A stretch of DNA of 24,045 nt from JACCYQ01 sp036675565. GTDB taxonomy: Bacteria; Bacteroidota; Bacteroidia; Chitinophagales; Chitinophagaceae. This document shows, piece after piece, positions 6,489 to 14,402 of this stretch. Location: positions 1-24,045 of the forward strand of contig JAKFER010000318.1 of the NCBI GenBank assembly GCA_036675565.1, read 5' to 3'. Both the position numbers and the translations under genes were made by a program. The notes beneath the pieces are model-generated. The model was not told where the DNA came from and did not search any database. It was given only the letters and a program-made list of their open reading frames with translations. How positions within the stretch are numbered: position 1 is the stretch's first letter; every line of letters begins with the position of its first letter.

Positions 6489-7604
6489 TTATTGATTCAG
6501 CATCAGCGGCATCACCAGCATCATCAATTCTTCATTTGATTCCAGTTCGGTAGGTTTCAAAATACCCGCTTTGGTTGGCGTTGATAATTCCATTTTAACT
6601 TCGTCGCTTTCAGTAGCGTTCAGCATTTCGATCAGGAATTTCGCATTGAATGCAATGGTAAGATCTTCACCATCATACTGGCATTTCATCCGCTCGTTAC
6701 CTTCAAAACTAAAATCAACATCCTGCCCGGATAGTTGCAATTCGCTGCCTGAAATAATCAGTGCAACCTGGTTGGTGCTTTTATTACTGAAAATGGCCAC
6801 GCGGCGCAAGGCGCTTTGAAAGCTGTTCTTATCAACCGTTAATTTATAAGGATTATCTGTGGGGATCACTACTTTATAATCAGGGAAACGGGCATCAATC
6901 AAGCGGCAGCTCATTTGCGTTGTACCATGACTCACAAAAAGATGATTGCTGTTATAGTTAATGATGATTTCGTCTTCATTGTCAGGCAACGCCGCTTTCA
7001 ATAAACTGAGTGGCTTACGGGGAACAATAAACGATTCGGTTTTAGGGCAACTCACATCCGTTAATTTATAACGGACAAGCCTGTGCGCATCTGTAGCTAC
7101 AAACTGGATGCCTTTTTTATCCAACTCAAAATAAACACCGGTCATAGCAGGGCGCAGGTCATCATTACTAACCGCAAATAAGGTTTTGTTTATAGCGGTT
7201 ACCAAACCGGTAGCTGTCATATTAAATGAGGTGGTGTCATCCGCAGCCGGTTCTTTTGGAAAATTGTCCGGGTTTTCGCCCATCACTTTATACTTTCCAT
7301 TATCGCTGGTGATTTCGATACCAAAATTTTTATCAATTGTAAAAGTCAGAGGCTGATCAGGCAGGTTTTTTAATGAATCCAGCAGGATCTTAGCCGGTAT
7401 ACAAACTTTACCATTGTCCTTAGCTTCAATATCCAGTTGAACCCGCATTACAGTTTCAAGGTCCGTAGCCACAACGGTCAGCTTGTTTTTTTCCACCTCA
7501 AACAAAAAATCTTCTAAAATGGGTAATACAGTGTTTGCATTGATTACGCCGGCAATATGTTGTAGTTGTTTCAGTAATGCAGAGGAGGAAACAATAAATT
7601 TCAT
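6489..7604 (-). CDS. dnaN: DNA polymerase III beta subunit (sliding clamp)
   Basis: DnaN forms the ring-shaped dimer that tethers replicative polymerase to DNA. The 371-aa length is typical. Recognisable segments are MKFIVSSSALLKQLQHIAGV, NTVLPILEDFLFEV, VVATDLETVMRVQL, VCIPAKILLDSLKNLPD, FVATDAHRLVRYKL (domain II), LIDARFPDYKVVIP and the C-terminal LMMLVMPLMLNQ that lines the clamp's partner-binding pocket (canonical ending MPMRL). It stands alone, not beside dnaA or recF, which is common in this phylum. The 252-bp divergent gap to the next + gene holds both promoters, but I see no convincing box for dnaN. Confidence 0.97.
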   Translation of the reverse strand: MKFIVSSSALLKQLQHIAGVINANTVLPILEDFLFEVEKNKLTVVATDLETVMRVQLDIEAKDNGKVCIPAKILLDSLKNLPDQPLTFTIDKNFGIEITSDNGKYKVMGENPDNFPKEPAADDTTSFNMTATGLVTAINKTLFAVSNDDLRPAMTGVYFELDKKGIQFVATDAHRLVRYKLTDVSCPKTESFIVPRKPLSLLKAALPDNEDEIIINYNSNHLFVSHGTTQMSCRLIDARFPDYKVVIPTDNPYKLTVDKNSFQSALRRVAIFSNKSTNQVALIISGSELQLSGQDVDFSFEGNERMKCQYDGEDLTIAFNAKFLIEMLNATESDEVKMELSTPTKAGILKPTELESNEELMMLVMPLMLNQ

Positions 7605-7826
7605 AAATGATGTTTGTTTTGATGATACTGTTCTGAGTTATCCAAAGGAAACAGTTGCGGCGAAACTACTGATTTTTAAAATACAGCGAACATCAAAACC
7701 CGGCTGGTGCATTAGTTGTTGTTAACTGTTGGTAAAGTGTGCTGTGAAGCTTGTTTTCCCTTAAAACCAGTACTCATTTGGGAAATCAATGCAGTGATTG
7801 AATCAAAAGTGTGGTACTATTTTTAT

Positions 7827-7834
7827 TACCTTGC
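7827..7834 (+). promoter_or_regulatory. Weak candidate -7 box for the 7857-11614 operon
   Basis: TACCTTGC resembles TAnnTTTG and sits 22 bases before the ATG at 7857. A TTG at 7798-7800 is about 26 bases upstream, longer than the usual spacer, so the call is tentative. If it is real, the ATG at 7857 rather than any more upstream start is used. Confidence 0.25.
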
Positions 7835-7856
7835 TATGGGCCCAAAAAAGATTAGT

Positions 7857-9173
7857 ATGTTGGAAAAAATTTTTGGAAGGAAGAAGAAAATACCGGAAGC
7901 TTACCCTGACATTAAGTTTGGGCGATACTCAGATAATAATAAAAGCCTGGAGCAGATAAAAAGATGGAAAGAAGCTGAAAATTTATTCAGTGAAAAGAAA
8001 ATTTTTGAAAGTTTCGATGCTTTTTTTGAATACCTGAAAGATGTTGAAGCAGATAATGTGCTGCATGAAAGAAATGAATCGGGAGGAAGTTTTTCTCTTT
8101 TCCAGGGATCTAAAATCCTGAAAGGGAAATACAACGACAAAAACCTGGAGGCTGAAGTATCGCTTGCCCACATGGCAACACCCAGTACACCCGTTATGCG
8201 CCGGTTACTGGAGCAGAACTTCCATATTTATTATACCCGTTATGCACTGGATAATGAAAGACTTTGCATGTTATTCGATTCCCGCATTGATAATGCCAGT
8301 CCCGGAAAATTATATTACGGTTTAAAGGAATTGGCCACCCGTGCTGACAAGCAAGATGATCTGCTGGTGCATGATTTTACCGTATTGGAAATGACGGAAA
8401 CCGAGCATGTGATTCCCTTACCCGAAAAAGAAAAAGAAATAAAATACCAATACCTGCAAAAATGGGTCAATGAGCTACTCGAATTGGTTGAACCGCTTGA
8501 TAAAGAAAAATTTTCTGGCGGCATTGCCTACCTTATATTATCCATGTTTTTCCGGGTAGATTATTTAATAAGACCAGAAGGTAAGTTATTGCAGGACCTG
8601 GAAAAGATCATCCATATTTATTATAAAAAGGATGAAAGACCCGTGGTGGAAAAAAACCGGGATATGCTGGTTGCCATTCGAAAATTGCAGTCAAAGACGC
8701 TGGAAGATGTCAGCTCCTTTTTGTTCAATGCAAAATATACTTTTTCCATTGTGCAGCCGCAGCCTTATAAAACAATTGCTGAAACCATTTCAAACGCCAA
8801 CCAGAATGTGGGATGGTATAACGATAATGGATACCCTGGAATAGCCCGCCAGATCACTGAATACGGTATTTCATATTGTCAATATGCATACAGTTTACCC
8901 AAACCCATTACCGAATTTTTTTTATTGTTCATGATGATCAATCATGACGACTATTTTAAAGCTTTGGGATTTAATCATGATTATTATGACCCCGTAGAGA
9001 ATAAGTTCAATAAAGAAGCTATTGAAGACAGGATAGATGAAATTGAAAAAAACTGGAAACCAAAATACCCGCGAATGAGTATAAACAAGGAGAAGATCAG
9101 GTATGACAGCCTGTTGCAGTTTGACCTTTCATTTACCAAAAGACTGGAAGAACTTGATATGGATTCGGCATAA
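7857..9173 (+). CDS. Hypothetical protein, 438 aa, possible YbjN/CesT-like N-terminal domain
   Basis: No family can be named with certainty. I chose the ATG at 7857 (MLEKIFGRKKKIPEAYPD). The frame is open to 7716 and has an ATG at 7836, but the extra residues are unlike a protein start. Residues about 75-175 alternate strands and helices (SFSLFQGSKILKGKYNDK, EAEVSLAHM, VMRRLLEQNFHIYYTRYALD, RLCMLFDSRIDNASPGKLYY, GLKELATRADKQDDLL) in a way that resembles the YbjN / type III chaperone fold. The rest (about 180-438) is helical. No signal peptide or membrane segment is visible, so it is cytosolic. It is first in an operon, 22 bases before the protease gene, whose C-terminus appears to carry a similar segment. 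Confidence 0.8.
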   Translation: MLEKIFGRKKKIPEAYPDIKFGRYSDNNKSLEQIKRWKEAENLFSEKKIFESFDAFFEYLKDVEADNVLHERNESGGSFSLFQGSKILKGKYNDKNLEAEVSLAHMATPSTPVMRRLLEQNFHIYYTRYALDNERLCMLFDSRIDNASPGKLYYGLKELATRADKQDDLLVHDFTVLEMTETEHVIPLPEKEKEIKYQYLQKWVNELLELVEPLDKEKFSGGIAYLILSMFFRVDYLIRPEGKLLQDLEKIIHIYYKKDERPVVEKNRDMLVAIRKLQSKTLEDVSSFLFNAKYTFSIVQPQPYKTIAETISNANQNVGWYNDNGYPGIARQITEYGISYCQYAYSLPKPITEFFLLFMMINHDDYFKALGFNHDYYDPVENKFNKEAIEDRIDEIEKNWKPKYPRMSINKEKIRYDSLLQFDLSFTKRLEELDMDSA

Positions 9174-9195
9174 TTAACCTGGAAAAATAAATTTG

Positions 9196-10308
9196 ATGGC
9201 AGTGGCTTTCGAAACTAAAAGTATTATTGAAAAATATCAACCGGTGGTAATCCAGATTGCATCTATGGATGGAAATGGCACCGGTTTCTATTTAAAAGAT
9301 TATGACCTGATTGTTACCAATGATCATGTGGTGGAAGGCCAGGGTGAAGTGACGATTGCAGGCAAAACTTTCGATAAACAGCTTTCCCGTGTCTGGTATA
9401 TCGATTCAAAACACGATATCGCGTTTATTGATCCTCCCAAAGATGTTGACCTGCCAGGGGTAAGGCTGGGCGATTACCGGGATATGAAAGATGGCGATAT
9501 CGTACTGGCCATCGGGCATCCATTTGGGTTAAATTATACAGCTACACAAGGTGTGATTTCAAAAGTTGACCGTATCCGCGATGGGTTGAAATATATCCAG
9601 ATTGATGCGGCCATTAACCCGGGAAACAGCGGCGGTCCTTTGGTAAACAGTCAAGGTGAAGTTGTTGGAGTAAATTCATTTATCATTCGTGGTGGTGATA
9701 ACCTGGGTTTTGCCTTGCCCGTTGTTTACCTGCAGGAGGCATTGGATATGTACCTGCCTTTTAAAGGAGAGGTAAGCACCCGTTGTCATAGCTGTGGATT
9801 TTTAGTAACGCCGTCTAATATTGATTCAACCAAATTCTGCCCATCATGCGGAACGGAAATCAAACTCCCGGAAATTCCTGAAACGGAATTTGAACCCATT
9901 GGTGCAGCCAAAATTGTGGAGTCTATTTTAAAAGCAATCGGGAAAGATGTAAAACTTGCGAGGGAAGGCGAAAATAACTGGAGTGTAAAAGAAGGGAGTG
10001 CAAGAATTAAAATCAGTTATAATCCTAATAATTTTTTTATCAGTGGCGATGCTTACCTCTGCCAGTTGCCGGCTGATGCTGAAAAAATTAAACCATTATA
10101 CCAATACCTGTTGGAACAAAATTATACCAGTGATGGCATGGTGTTGAGTTGTGTAAAACAGGATATCGTTCTATCATGCCTGTTATACGACCAGGATCTT
10201 ACAGAAGAAGCGGGTATTGAAACATTCCGCAATCTTTTTCAACAGGCAGATCGTTATGATGCATTTTTGAAATCTGAATTTGGTTGCCGTACCAGGCTGG
10301 AGGAATAA
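9196..10308 (+). CDS. Cytosolic trypsin-like serine protease with zinc ribbon and YbjN-like tail
   Basis: The 370-aa protein starts at the ATG at 9196; a TTG at 9193 is also in frame. Residues 1-185 are a DegP/HtrA-like chymotrypsin-fold protease with an intact triad: His44 (TNDHVVEG), Asp74 (SKHDIAFID) and Ser145 (NPGNSGGPLV). Unlike DegP it has no signal peptide and no PDZ domain. Instead, a zinc ribbon follows (Cys197, Cys200, Cys215, Cys218: CHSCGF and CPSCGTE), then a segment of about 236-360 resembling YbjN/CesT-like folds (AAKIVESILKAIGK, ARIKISYNPNNFFISGDAYL, ADAEKIKPLYQYLLEQNY, VLSCVKQDIVLSCLLYDQ). The context suggests intracellular proteolysis with the upstream protein as partner or substrate. 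RecX follows after 11 bases. Confidence 0.88.
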   Translation: MAVAFETKSIIEKYQPVVIQIASMDGNGTGFYLKDYDLIVTNDHVVEGQGEVTIAGKTFDKQLSRVWYIDSKHDIAFIDPPKDVDLPGVRLGDYRDMKDGDIVLAIGHPFGLNYTATQGVISKVDRIRDGLKYIQIDAAINPGNSGGPLVNSQGEVVGVNSFIIRGGDNLGFALPVVYLQEALDMYLPFKGEVSTRCHSCGFLVTPSNIDSTKFCPSCGTEIKLPEIPETEFEPIGAAKIVESILKAIGKDVKLAREGENNWSVKEGSARIKISYNPNNFFISGDAYLCQLPADAEKIKPLYQYLLEQNYTSDGMVLSCVKQDIVLSCLLYDQDLTEEAGIETFRNLFQQADRYDAFLKSEFGCRTRLEE

Positions 10309-10319
10309 GTATTTAACCG

Positions 10320-10793
10320 ATGTATAAAAAAATACTGAGTAAAGAAGAAGCCCTGCAAAAATTAAAACATTTTTGTGGCTACCAGGAGCGATGCCACCGG
10401 GAGGTGCAGGAAAAATTATACAGTTTGGGTGTAAGAAAATCCGATCACGATGAAATTCTTGCCAACCTGATTGAAGAAAATTACCTGAATGAAGAACGTT
10501 TTGCAATCCAGTTTGCAGGTGGCAGGTACAGGATTAAAAACTGGGGCCGCAAGAAAATCATGTATGCGTTAAGAGAAAAGCAGGTGAATGATTACTGCAT
10601 AAAAAAAGCACTGCAACAAATAGATGAAACGGAATATGAAAAAAAAATCACTGATCTTGCCAGTAAAAGGTATGCATCTCTGAAGGCCGAACAATACCTG
10701 GTAAGAAAAAAGAAAACCATAGATTACCTCTTGTTAAAAGGTTACGAACTTCCGCTGGTAACACAGGCAGTAAATAAATTGATCGATAAATAA
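10320..10793 (+). CDS. recX: Regulatory protein RecX
   Basis: RecX binds RecA filaments and limits recombinase activity. The 157-aa length and three-helix repeats fit: SKEEALQKLKHFCGYQERCHREVQEKL at the start, then LIEENYLNEERFAIQFAGGRYRIKNWGRKKI with its hallmark YLNEERFA, then LASKRYASLKAEQ. The ATG at 10320 lies 11 bases after the protease stop, and the nitrilase gene begins 8 bases after its own stop, so it is embedded in the operon. recA is not in the window. Confidence 0.93.
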   Translation: MYKKILSKEEALQKLKHFCGYQERCHREVQEKLYSLGVRKSDHDEILANLIEENYLNEERFAIQFAGGRYRIKNWGRKKIMYALREKQVNDYCIKKALQQIDETEYEKKITDLASKRYASLKAEQYLVRKKKTIDYLLLKGYELPLVTQAVNKLIDK

Positions 10794-10801
10794 TAAAAAA
10801 A

Positions 10802-11614
10802 ATGAGCAGTCCATTAACCGTAACATTGATCCAGTCCCAGCTGCACTGGGAAGATAAAAAGGCTAACCTGGATATATTTACCCAAAAAATTGAAAGTATA
10901 CAGGAAAAGACGGAGCTCGTAGTGTTACCCGAAATGTTCAGCACCGGGTTTAGTATGAACCCCGAAAAACTGGCTGAGCCGATGGACGGAGAAACCGTGC
11001 AGTGGATGAAAAAACTATCTGCAGAAAAAAGAGTGATCATTACCGGTAGTGTCATCATTTCTGAAAATGACCAGTATTATAACCGCATGATCTGGATGTT
11101 ACCCAACGGAGAATATGGCTATTATGATAAACGTCATTTGTTTGCATATGCCGGCGAGGATCAGCATTATGCTGCAGGACATAAACGCTTTATTGCATCC
11201 GTAAAAGGCTGGAGGGTGCACCTGCAGGTTTGTTATGATCTGCGGTTTCCCGTTTGGAGCAGGCAGGTATTACAATCCGTTGAAAATGGACATTTACATA
11301 CAGAATACGATTTGCTGATTTACGTAGCTAACTGGCCCGATCGCCGCCGTCATGCCTGGACAACTTTATTGCAGGCAAGGGCCATCGAGAACCAATGTTT
11401 TGTAGTCGGTGTTAACCGGGTGGGTACAGATGCCAATGGTCATTATTACAGTGGCGACAGCCTGGTGGCTAATCCTTTGGGAGAATTGTTGTATCATAAA
11501 AAAGATATGGAAGACATTTTCACAATGACCTTAAATAAAGAGGAAGTAGATGGCATAAGAGAGAAATTACCATTCTGGAAAGATGGAGATGATTTCCGTT
11601 TGCTGGAAGTTTAG
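10802..11614 (+). CDS. Nitrilase-superfamily amidase, omega-amidase (YafV/Nit2) type
   Basis: The nitrilase catalytic residues are visible: Glu44 (VVLPEMFSTGF), Lys110 (YDKRHLFAYAGE) and Cys144 (QVCYDLRFPVW). The PEMFSTGFSM and KRHLF...AGE sequences match the omega-amidase branch, which hydrolyses 2-oxoglutaramate or 2-oxosuccinamate to the 2-oxoacid and ammonia, a metabolite-repair step. The 270-aa length is typical for this cytosolic enzyme. It is the last gene of the operon starting at 7857. A 53-bp repeat begins 21 bases after its stop. Confidence 0.9.
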   Translation: MSSPLTVTLIQSQLHWEDKKANLDIFTQKIESIQEKTELVVLPEMFSTGFSMNPEKLAEPMDGETVQWMKKLSAEKRVIITGSVIISENDQYYNRMIWMLPNGEYGYYDKRHLFAYAGEDQHYAAGHKRFIASVKGWRVHLQVCYDLRFPVWSRQVLQSVENGHLHTEYDLLIYVANWPDRRRHAWTTLLQARAIENQCFVVGVNRVGTDANGHYYSGDSLVANPLGELLYHKKDMEDIFTMTLNKEEVDGIREKLPFWKDGDDFRLLEV

Positions 11615-11634
11615 TTTACAAAGTTGACTGGTAA

Positions 11635-11687
11635 ATCCTTCGACAAGCTCCCACGATTTGCATCGGGGCAGGCAAGGATGACAGGGT
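11635..11687 (+). repeat. 53-bp dispersed repeat, copy 1 (3' of the nitrilase gene)
   Basis: This 53-bp segment matches the reverse complement of 14350-14402 with a single difference (T at 11658 against A). It begins ATCCTTCGACAAGCTC and ends AAGGATGACAGGGT. Inside is a small hairpin-forming core (CCCACGAT paired with ATCGGGG around TTGC), and TCCTT at the left can pair with AAGGA at the right. It sits in the 3'-3' gap between the nitrilase and S41 protease genes. Confidence 0.9.
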
Positions 11688-11719
11688 CAAAAATTGATTT
11701 GAAATGAGAAAATATAAAA

Positions 11720-13201
11720 TCAATAAATACCAGCTTGTTTTTGTTTGATCAGTTCCAATGCTTTTTCCAACTTATAATCCCGTCCTTCTTTGATGGCATG
11801 CACAGAAGGGAAAACTTCTATATCGGGTTGTATACCCCGTCCATCTTTGGGAACGGTTGCATCCATTACGAGGCGGAACAAGGGTAGCCTGAACCTGATC
11901 TTAGTTTCTGGTAACCTTACTTCAGGTATCAGCCAGGCAGTATTTCCATAGGCACCACCACCGGTTTCTTCACCTATTATAAAAACATTTGGCTGGTCAT
12001 TAACCACCTGGGCAAATAAAGTGCTGGCGGAAAATGAATTGCCACCCGTTAACAGGTATACATTACCGTTAAAATGATTTTTCTTTTTGGGTTTGAACAA
12101 ATGTTTTTCAAAATAGCCAAAATGATATTTTCCATCGTCCTGTTTTTTTGTCATAAATAACATGAACAGGTAATTGAAAAAATGATCATCAATCAATTTT
12201 GCATGTTTACTATATCGGTTAATGGCATATAACGAATCGGCAACCTTAAATGGCTTATTGCTGATATATTTAGAAAGCAACGTTGAATTTGTCACACTGC
12301 CACCGCCATTACTGCGCAGATCAATTACCAGGTTTTGCGCATTATTTTTCCTTATGGAACGAAAGGATTGTTTGATGAATTTATGAATGCCTAAGTTTCT
12401 TCCGAATGAGTGTAATTGCATCACCGCCGTCCTGGTATCCTCATGCAGCTTCAGGTTGCGGATATTTTCACGTCGTTCCTTTTTGGTGGTTCTTTCCCGT
12501 TGTGGTCTTTGCGTGGCGCCTTTTTTTGTTGTATCTCTTACCGGGATAAAGGACCTGATAAGCGTATCTTTTTCCTGTCCAAAATGATCAATAAAAGAAA
12601 TGTTGATAGTATGACCTATACCAAATACAGAACGATATGTAGTGCCAAACCCGCTGCGACTGCTAAGAGACTGCAGTTTATTGGTCATATTATACCCGTC
12701 TGATGATAGAAAACGGGTAAGGGTATCCGTTAATTCCGGAAACCGCTTACCGTTTATGGAAGTAATAACGGTTCCTCTTTTCAGTACACTGTCACGCCGG
12801 TTCAGGTTATCTACTACCACCATGGTATCGGGCCATAACTTTAAACTTAATGGAAAAATCCGCATCTGGGCGCTGTCCCGTGACCGACCCCCATTTGTTA
12901 ACAGGGATGTATGACCGCAATTAATGCGGGCAATCACATAATTCAGAATTTGCCTGAACTCATAACCTTTTAAAGAATCTTTGATTTGTTCTTTGCCCCA
13001 GTTGAAATAGTGGTCCATACTATCTTTGGAGGTATACCAGTACAAACTGGGATGCGATTCTTCCAGCACAGATTGGAACAGGTTGTAATCTTTTTGCAGC
13101 TCCACAGCTGCAAATTTTTTATCAGGCGCAAAGCCTGCTTTTCCTGCAACACAACTTTGAAATATTACCGCAACAATGCACAATACCAGGGTCAGCCTCA
13201 T
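11720..13201 (-). CDS. S41-family (C-terminal processing-like) peptidase, predicted lipoprotein
   Basis: The N-terminus ends in a lipobox (FQSC, Cys17), so the 493-aa protein should be lipid-anchored in the cell envelope. After a helical N-terminal region (about 30-105, ELQKDYNLFQSVLEESHPSLYW) comes a PDZ-like part (about 125-215). The S41 core follows: DLRSNGGG (294-301), LLTGGNSFSASTLFA with the nucleophile Ser391 and IGEETGGGAYGN. An unusual strongly basic stretch at about 222-250 (KKGATQRPQRER and after) lies between the PDZ-like and catalytic parts, probably a surface loop. It starts 18 bases after the thiL stop on the same strand, so it is likely co-transcribed with thiL. The substrate is unknown. 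Confidence 0.9.
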   Translation of the reverse strand: MRLTLVLCIVAVIFQSCVAGKAGFAPDKKFAAVELQKDYNLFQSVLEESHPSLYWYTSKDSMDHYFNWGKEQIKDSLKGYEFRQILNYVIARINCGHTSLLTNGGRSRDSAQMRIFPLSLKLWPDTMVVVDNLNRRDSVLKRGTVITSINGKRFPELTDTLTRFLSSDGYNMTNKLQSLSSRSGFGTTYRSVFGIGHTINISFIDHFGQEKDTLIRSFIPVRDTTKKGATQRPQRERTTKKERRENIRNLKLHEDTRTAVMQLHSFGRNLGIHKFIKQSFRSIRKNNAQNLVIDLRSNGGGSVTNSTLLSKYISNKPFKVADSLYAINRYSKHAKLIDDHFFNYLFMLFMTKKQDDGKYHFGYFEKHLFKPKKKNHFNGNVYLLTGGNSFSASTLFAQVVNDQPNVFIIGEETGGGAYGNTAWLIPEVRLPETKIRFRLPLFRLVMDATVPKDGRGIQPDIEVFPSVHAIKEGRDYKLEKALELIKQKQAGIY

Positions 13202-13219
13202 ATTCTCTCAAAAATTATA

Positions 13220-14254
13220 CTATGATTTTAAATGATTCCATCCCTGTGCGGTGATGGCTATTTTATTTCCACCCTTTGTATGCAACATGGGTTTTTCTGA
13301 TTCATCAACCATATAGCCAATTACATGGATATCTGCATAAGGCGTTAATTTTTCATAATCATCCTGGTTTATGGTGAACAACAATTCATAATCTTCACCT
13401 CCGTTCAATGCACACATCGTAGGGTCCAGTTCATTCAACCGGAAGGCCGCCTGCCTGGTTTCATCTCCAATAGGAATTTTTTCTTCATACAAAACGCAGC
13501 CCAAATGACTTTGGGTACAAATATGCAGTAAGTCGGAACTTAATCCATCGCTCACATCAATCATAGATGTGGGTACAATACCCGCTTCTGCAAAAAATTC
13601 GATGACATCCTTTCTTGCTTCGGGCCTTAACATGCGACCGATCAAATATTTTTCATTTTCAAAATCCGGTTTTACACCGGGACTTTCTAAAAATATTTTC
13701 TTTTCTCTTTCCATTATGGTAAGACCGAGAAAAGCGGCTCCCAGGTCACCACTTACGCAGAGTAAGTCACCTTTTTGTGCGGTACTTCTTTTTACAAATT
13801 TATCTGGCGCAACCTCTCCAATCGCAGTAACAGAAACAATAAAACCCTTTTGCGAGGTTGATGTATCACCACCTACCAGGTCTACACCATAAGCATTACA
13901 TGCGGCATACACGCCTTCATAAAATTCATCCAGCGCCTCCAGCGAAAAGCGGTTACTGATCGCCACGCTCATGGTGATTTGAGTGGGTATGGCATTCATC
14001 GCATACACATCACTGAGGTTTACAACCACACTTTTATAACCCAAATGTTTTAGGGGTGTGTAAATAAGATCAAAGTGAACACCTTCAATTAACAGGTCGG
14101 TGGTAATCACGGTTTGTCTGCCAAAATGATCAATAACCGCTGCATCATCACCTACAGATAGAATCGATGATGCATTGTGCAATTCAATATTTTTTGTGAG
14201 ATGATCAATCAACCCAAATTCTCCTAATGAAGATATTTCCGTCCGCTGTTCCAT
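13220..14254 (-). CDS. thiL: Thiamine-monophosphate kinase
   Basis: ThiL phosphorylates thiamine monophosphate to thiamine diphosphate, the last step of the cofactor pathway. The 344-aa sequence shows the family's signature segments: SVGDDAAVI, TTDLLIEGVHFDL, VVVNLSDVYAMNA, VDLVGGDTSTS, SMIDVSDGLSSDLLHIC and NGGEDYELLFT. The Asp-rich motifs bind Mg-ATP. No other thiamine gene and no recognisable TPP riboswitch precedes it. Its upstream region (14255-14401) instead holds an inverted array of 8-bp words and copy 2 of the 53-bp repeat. The S41 gene follows after 18 bases. Confidence 0.96.
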   Translation of the reverse strand: MEQRTEISSLGEFGLIDHLTKNIELHNASSILSVGDDAAVIDHFGRQTVITTDLLIEGVHFDLIYTPLKHLGYKSVVVNLSDVYAMNAIPTQITMSVAISNRFSLEALDEFYEGVYAACNAYGVDLVGGDTSTSQKGFIVSVTAIGEVAPDKFVKRSTAQKGDLLCVSGDLGAAFLGLTIMEREKKIFLESPGVKPDFENEKYLIGRMLRPEARKDVIEFFAEAGIVPTSMIDVSDGLSSDLLHICTQSHLGCVLYEEKIPIGDETRQAAFRLNELDPTMCALNGGEDYELLFTINQDDYEKLTPYADIHVIGYMVDESEKPMLHTKGGNKIAITAQGWNHLKS

Positions 14255-14282
14255 TAATTAATATTTTCTCGTTTTTATAAAT

Positions 14283-14351
14283 GTTTAGTTGTTGAGATGT
14301 TTAGATTGTTTAGATAAATTACTAAACCTCTCAACTTTTCAACCAATCAAC
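14283..14351. repeat. Inverted array C of 8-bp units (GTTTAG/GTTGAG against CTAAAC/CTCAAC)
   Basis: The left arm has GTTTAG or GTTGAG words at 14283, 14291, 14299 and 14308. The right arm has CTAAAC, CTCAAC, TTCAAC and ATCAAC at 14322, 14330, 14338 and 14346, spaced exactly 8 bases. The inner words pair as GTTGAGaTGTTTAG with CTAAACcTCTCAAC, a 14-bp stem with one mismatch. The array lies between the thiL start and copy 2 of the 53-bp repeat, overlapping the latter's edge by two bases. Confidence 0.8.
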
Positions 14352-14402
14352 CCTGTCATCCTTGCCTGCCCCGATGCATATCGTGGGAGCTTGTCGAAGG
14401 AT
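14350..14402 (-). repeat. 53-bp dispersed repeat, copy 2 (3' of the phosphatase gene)
   Basis: Read on the minus strand, this matches copy 1 (11635-11687) with one mismatch. It begins at the last base of the phosphatase stop codon. Relative to its upstream gene it has the same orientation as copy 1. Its core (CGATATGC then ATCGGGG) gives a slightly more symmetrical hairpin than copy 1. Confidence 0.9.

Noticed and set aside
7716..7856. 47-codon N-terminal extension of the 438-aa protein
   Set aside because: The extension is Cys/Trp/Tyr-rich, unlike the rest, and runs through the likely promoter region. The ATG at 7857 gives a natural MLEKIFGRKKK start.
9193..9195. TTG start for the protease
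   Set aside because: An ATG follows immediately at 9196, gives the same protein minus one residue and is the more likely start.
10183..10506. 107-codon minus-strand open frame across the protease-recX junction
   Set aside because: It overlaps the ends of two well-supported + strand genes, and its translation is a low-plausibility Phe/Cys-rich sequence.
14283..14351. CRISPR array
   Set aside because: Repeat units are 6-8 bases, inverted and without 25-40-base spacers, and there are no cas genes nearby.
14255..14401. Possible TPP riboswitch upstream of thiL
   Set aside because: No conserved CUGAGA or ACCUGA-like segments are present. The region is fully accounted for by the 8-bp inverted array and the 53-bp repeat.
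11635..14402. Composite transposon bounded by the two 53-bp inverted repeats
   Set aside because: The segment between contains only ordinary chromosomal genes (S41 protease, thiL), no transposase, and no target duplications could be seen at the outer edges.
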